This document shows positions 4,801-7,162 of a DNA stretch of 7,162 nt, piece after piece. The translations under genes were made by a program, and so were the position numbers. Every line of letters starts with the position of its first letter. Positions within the stretch are counted from its first letter, which is position 1. Under the pieces are notes generated by a model. The model ran no database searches and was not told the origin of the DNA. It saw nothing but the letters and a program-made list of their open reading frames with translations. Source of the DNA: an uncultured Clostridium sp. GTDB taxonomy: Bacteria; Bacillota_A; Clostridia; Lachnospirales; Lachnospiraceae. Location: assembly GCA_947174825.1 (NCBI GenBank), contig CAMWKN010000075.1, forward strand, positions 1-7,162. The letters are read 5' to 3'.

Positions 4801-6606
4801 CGGTTTTAAAAGGGAAACTGATCCATACACTTGACGAATCCCTTGACCAGCATCCAGCTTTTTCCCTTGCTCCCCAGTCACACTAATTCCCTGATGTACC
4901 TCTGACTCCACAGCAGGAAATGCCACCGTAAAATATTGCTTCCATTCACTACTATCCAACTTTGCGGACACTCTATAAAGACCGGATCTGGCTGTATCTG
5001 CAAAGACACCATGTCCGTCCTGTAGGACGCCAGCCACTGTTTCTTCATCCGGTTTATGCCATTCCAGAGCAGTAACCTCCTGTCTGCAAAGTAAATCTGC
5101 AGTATCCAGTGGGTTCAGCCCAGCATCCGATAAACTAACTGCACTGGATGTCTGATGCAAAATATTTTGAATCAAAATCGGAAATTCCATCTGCAAAGGA
5201 AGATCGGTGTCGTGCAGATCATAGCCCAATACCGTAACTGATCTCCCCTCCAGAGTTCCGGTATATCCCACACTATCTGTACCATCATTACAAAAAGAAT
5301 ATCCCCAGGACGGTACTTTCATGCCCCTTGCCTGTCTGCAGCCAAAACTAAACTCCTCCATATCTGACAGCAACTGCGTACCAGTAGGAACTGTCACACG
5401 GATATTCTCTTTTTTCTTTTGCAAGCTTACCAAAGTCTGCTTCTCAATAGCTACATCTTTCGTAGGATTCAAGATCAGAACATTTTCCGATCCATACCAG
5501 CATCCCGGCATCTGACCATCATAGACAATAAGATCATACTGCTTTTCTGGGTCCATATTTTTAAGGGAATTCACTTTATCCAGCACCACGTTATCATCCA
5601 GAGTCAATGCTTTTTCCAGAAACTGATTCTGCTTGGAAACCAGCAAAACCCGTTTCTCCACAGCAGAATCCAACAGGGTATAGGCTGTATTATCTGCATC
5701 CAATCCATCCTTTTCATTGATTTCCGCACGCAAATAAGCACCTGCTGTGCGGACCTGATGAAACCGGGTCTCACTCACTTCCAAAAAGGTAATAATCCGA
5801 CTCTCCCCTGCATCCAGGGAAACCTGCTGTACATCGTACAAATCCTCTCCCAGATACAGATTAATCTCGTGGGAAGCCTGTGATGCTCCGTGATTCTCTA
5901 TCTTTGCCTGAACCGTTACACTCCCTTGTTCATTCTCCGTATGGCTGACCCAGTCCACGGAACAATTATCATACTCTGTACTCAGATCAATAATTTCTCC
6001 GGCAATCTCCCCCAGCTCCACGCTTTCATCCGTAAAACCAATCATCTGGTACTCATCCCATTGCTTAACAATAGGAATCAGCATCCGAACGGCAGACTGC
6101 AAATTTCCCTCCGCATCTGTTGGCTGCTGTTCCTGAATAAGTGTCTGAATTTTATCTAAGTCTGTCACATCATTTGCCAGCAGTTTACCACTGCGTCCAC
6201 CTGTCAGTAGTGTTACCCTGGTACCCTGTTTTAACTGGCTGACATACTGCTTTGCCTGTCTCTTTGCCTCTTCCAGTTTGGTATGTTTCTCATCAAATCT
6301 ACCATTCATACTGCCGCTGAGATCCATACAAAGTACCACCCTGGCGCTATCCCCGCCCCGCAGATGCAGATAGGGCATCATCAGTGCCAGAATCAACAGG
6401 ATTAATGCCAGAATCTGTAAATACATCAACAGATAATGACGGAATTTCTCCCAAGGTGTCTGTGCCTGCACATTTTCGTAGGCTTCTTTCCATAAATTCA
6501 ATGCCGGGATTCTCTGTGGCACAGCATGTGTTTTCAATAAATAGAGTATTATAATGCCCGGTATCAATACCGCTAACCCTATAGGCCATAAATTTGTAAT
6601 TCCCAT
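1870..6606 (-). CDS. Giant BatA-type membrane protein with three VWA domains and a GATase1-like domain
   Basis: The 1578-residue protein probably works with a MoxR-type AAA+ ATPase and the upstream DUF58 protein, a set linked to assembly or maturation of cell-surface proteins; its substrate is unknown. In order: BatA-like N-terminus with membrane helices at about 5-24 and 58-80; VWA1 (about 88-205, metal site D95-x-S97-x-S99); a beta-rich region; helices at 597-617 and 632-654; VWA2 (about 660-785, DASDS 668-672, T730, D756); a beta-sandwich-like stretch (790-880); a GATase1-like region (about 887-990, GGGLVAIGGDQS 961-972); VWA3 (about 1000-1170, DHSSS 1009-1013, T1082, D1110); a beta-rich region; a helix at 1413-1431; and a basic Lys/Arg/Gln-rich tail (1432-1578) with a likely coiled coil near 1530-1557. 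Basic residues flank the helices so that all VWA domains lie outside. It looks like two proteins fused near residue 620. GAGG lies seven bases before the ATG. VWA1 seems to lack the metal-site Thr (G167). Confidence 0.9.
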   Translation of the reverse strand: MGITNLWPIGLAVLIPGIIILYLLKTHAVPQRIPALNLWKEAYENVQAQTPWEKFRHYLLMYLQILALILLILALMMPYLHLRGGDSARVVLCMDLSGSMNGRFDEKHTKLEEAKRQAKQYVSQLKQGTRVTLLTGGRSGKLLANDVTDLDKIQTLIQEQQPTDAEGNLQSAVRMLIPIVKQWDEYQMIGFTDESVELGEIAGEIIDLSTEYDNCSVDWVSHTENEQGSVTVQAKIENHGASQASHEINLYLGEDLYDVQQVSLDAGESRIITFLEVSETRFHQVRTAGAYLRAEINEKDGLDADNTAYTLLDSAVEKRVLLVSKQNQFLEKALTLDDNVVLDKVNSLKNMDPEKQYDLIVYDGQMPGCWYGSENVLILNPTKDVAIEKQTLVSLQKKKENIRVTVPTGTQLLSDMEEFSFGCRQARGMKVPSWGYSFCNDGTDSVGYTGTLEGRSVTVLGYDLHDTDLPLQMEFPILIQNILHQTSSAVSLSDAGLNPLDTADLLCRQEVTALEWHKPDEETVAGVLQDGHGVFADTARSGLYRVSAKLDSSEWKQYFTVAFPAVESEVHQGISVTGEQGKKLDAGQGIRQVYGSVSLLKPILIFLLLLLIVEWLVYRRKQPVFGSKAGKIMTYGLRLAVIALVIGALFGLSVTGRRAKPTTLFLIDASDSFLMHQEEAVDQVREALDRLPAGEQAGVLIFGGDSNIEQFVSAKTQFEGLNTMPITSETNLEQAVQTAISLYPEYSSKRLVLLTDGAENAGDLSRMSSSLLAAQVDVQVEKWESTPDAEVYLSDLSVPERIAIGESFSVDVEVESTVHTGARLQLYNDNTLRREELVDLQVGTNRFSFQDVREKGGFSNYRAIVIPDQDTVQVNNEYVAYTEASEKKPILLIEGKKGETREFQKVLNAASYPYQVLDPSQAPGTVSELNHYVSVLLENVFIDDLSPGFLDSVESYVKDYGGGLVAIGGDQSFALGGYRDTVLEKILPVNMDHKDQEELPKMAMVMVIDHSSSMSDTSGSNKTKLEVAKEAAAGALKNLRDTDMAGVLCFDDAFQWSVKLDELKDRDTINKKIMGITEGGSTSIFPALQEAYQALEKADAQIKHVVLLTDGQDDGGQEYNKLLKDSEKDGITVSTVAVGQDADQKLLERIAELGKGRSYLTDGAELPRIFAQEIYYAQGDFLVNRDFTPVLTAESEIMQDIEAMPELRGYIATSMKDSATAVLKDDTEEDPILAEWHYGLGTTLAFTTDVTNEWTGNCASWKEYPMLWSHLIDESVYHQDDDSRVMTSQEGNTGIIRYENEEMSGDAKVTAIYTDQAGEQQEINLEAVSGGAYEGKIPLGETGVYTINVRESQDGELQHAANVQLTMQYSAEYRYTSESSVVDRFLAETGGKYISNLQEIYQNTPPGTESRTNLTMPFLIAAVILWMLDILNRRLPVLANGTWIRKLKIRSVERRALRSRKRASQEQADSVSAGMAETRSKQEKSGSMAAMQSADAGKRGSQEGSAHRQRAAGQDVASSSDHPSEQNVVQTKQQIKENKRQQKLAKKERKAEERRKKQAGPELLDVGSLLQKQQERKR

Positions 6607-6641
6607 ACTGTCCCTCTCTTTCTGCTGGCACTGAAAATATC

Positions 6642-6736
6642 TTGATACTACGGATTGCTATATACTTTTGCATCTCCGCTCCGCTTCGGTCCGTGCTAAA
6701 CGAACGTTCACTGAACGTTCAGCACCCTAGTATCAT
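6642..6736. repeat. Palindromic intergenic element between the DUF58 and VWA genes
   Basis: The outer inverted repeat TGATACTA (6643-6650) / TAGTATCA (6728-6735) encloses a GC-rich stretch (about 6671-6694) and an inner nested hairpin. GTGCT (6693-6697) faces AGCAC (6721-6725), and AACGTTCA / TGAACGTT sit around one central C (6703-6719). GAACGTTCA also occurs twice as a direct repeat, 11 bp apart (6702-6710, 6713-6721). No T-run follows on either strand, so it is not a rho-independent terminator. It may be a REP- or MITE-like dispersed repeat, an mRNA processing or stabilising structure between operon genes, or an operator. Only a genome-wide copy count can separate these. Confidence 0.55.
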
Positions 6737-6737
6737 A

Positions 6738-7162
6738 TTATAACGATTGCAGACTTCCATTATGAAGTCCTTTATAAATAACCTGATCGATGGTTTCCGT
6801 ATTCCTGACTTCCATCCAGTGCGCCTGATAACGCTTCGCCAGTTTCTGTAATTCCATACGATATTTTTCCACTTGCTTGTTATATTCCGATAACAATTTC
6901 TCTGTCATCGTTACCTTTAATTCTTCCTCGGTTTCCTCATCTACCAGATTAAGGGTTCCCTGAAAAGCAGGATGCAGTTCCTCCTCTGCCACAATACGGA
7001 TCAAAATAATATCCTGTTTTTGAAAACGTAAATACTTCAATACTTGTGCAATATTCTCCATCCGGGACGGCTCCGCCCCTCTGTCCATAAAATCGGACAA
7101 CACAATAGTGCATCCTCGTCTTGGAAAAGATATTTTACGAATGGAATTCCACAAATCCGTCT
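6738..7162 (-). CDS. DUF58-family protein, C-terminal part (N-terminus beyond window edge)
   Basis: The frame is open from the right edge to the stop at 6738; TTG at 7154 is an internal Leu codon, not a credible start. The visible 140 residues match the C-terminal half of DUF58 proteins: a VWA-like core strand (CTIVLSDFMDRG), a second strand-helix unit (VLKYLRFQKQDIILIRIVAEEEL), the Leu-Val-Asp-x-Glu-Thr segment (NLVDEETEEE) and a long amphipathic helix followed by the T-I-D-Q-V-I-Y-K-G-L end. DUF58 proteins are usually encoded between a MoxR ATPase and membrane VWA/BatA proteins, and the giant VWA protein follows 131 bp downstream on the same strand, so a moxR gene is expected just outside the window. 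No membrane helix is seen in the visible part. Catalytic function of the family is unknown. Confidence 0.85.
   Translation of the reverse strand, partial: TDLWNSIRKISFPRRGCTIVLSDFMDRGAEPSRMENIAQVLKYLRFQKQDIILIRIVAEEELHPAFQGTLNLVDEETEEELKVTMTEKLLSEYNKQVEKYRMELQKLAKRYQAHWMEVRNTETIDQVIYKGLHNGSLQSL

Noticed and set aside
6651..6672. TATATA on the minus strand before the VWA gene as an internal promoter
   Set aside because: No -35-like hexamer lies at the right distance; the upstream bases are the GC-rich part of the palindromic element.
6347..6673. A 108-codon minus-strand frame across the VWA start
   Set aside because: It overlaps the VWA N-terminus in another frame, where the BatA-like membrane helices are clear; its product shows no recognisable pattern.

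Overview
The window looks like chromosomal DNA of a low-to-moderate-GC Clostridia, most likely a Lachnospiraceae gut anaerobe. This is inferred from protein style, AGGAGG-like ribosome binding sites and sigma-A type promoters; no rRNA or other taxonomic marker is present. Most coding capacity is on the minus strand, so the reading order is right to left.

Right part (7162 to about 1830, minus strand): the C-terminal end of a DUF58 protein is cut by the window edge. It is followed by a 131-bp spacer holding a palindromic element, then a 1578-residue membrane protein with three von Willebrand factor A (VWA) domains. DUF58 plus BatA/VWA proteins are the usual companions of a MoxR AAA+ ATPase, which would be expected beyond the right edge. 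The giant protein looks like two normally separate proteins joined: a BatA-type VWA protein and a VWA/GATase1-like/VWA protein. By the positive-inside rule all three VWA domains lie outside the membrane, with a basic tail of about 147 residues inside. An AT-rich terminator follows its stop codon.

Middle part (about 1410-1860): this apparently empty spacer holds what looks like a complete, compact type I toxin-antitoxin locus. On the plus strand there is a strong promoter, a long structured leader, a 38-codon holin-like hydrophobic toxin peptide and a 3' UTR with a rho-independent terminator. On the minus strand a promoter with the same -35 hexamer and extended -10 fires an antisense RNA of about 139 nt. 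Its start coincides with the toxin terminator, and its own terminator takes its U-tract from the antisense of the toxin's last codons. In the leader, an anti-Shine-Dalgarno segment can pair either with the toxin's Shine-Dalgarno or with a 9-nt match in the 3' UTR, inside the stretch covered by the antisense RNA. This is a sequence-encoded switch and is the main discovery candidate.

Left part (1270 to 1, minus strand): proB (glutamate 5-kinase, short form without PUA domain) has its own promoter, divergent from the toxin promoter. Next comes a 5'-complete but edge-truncated gene for a small membrane-anchored protein of unknown function. proA is not in the window.
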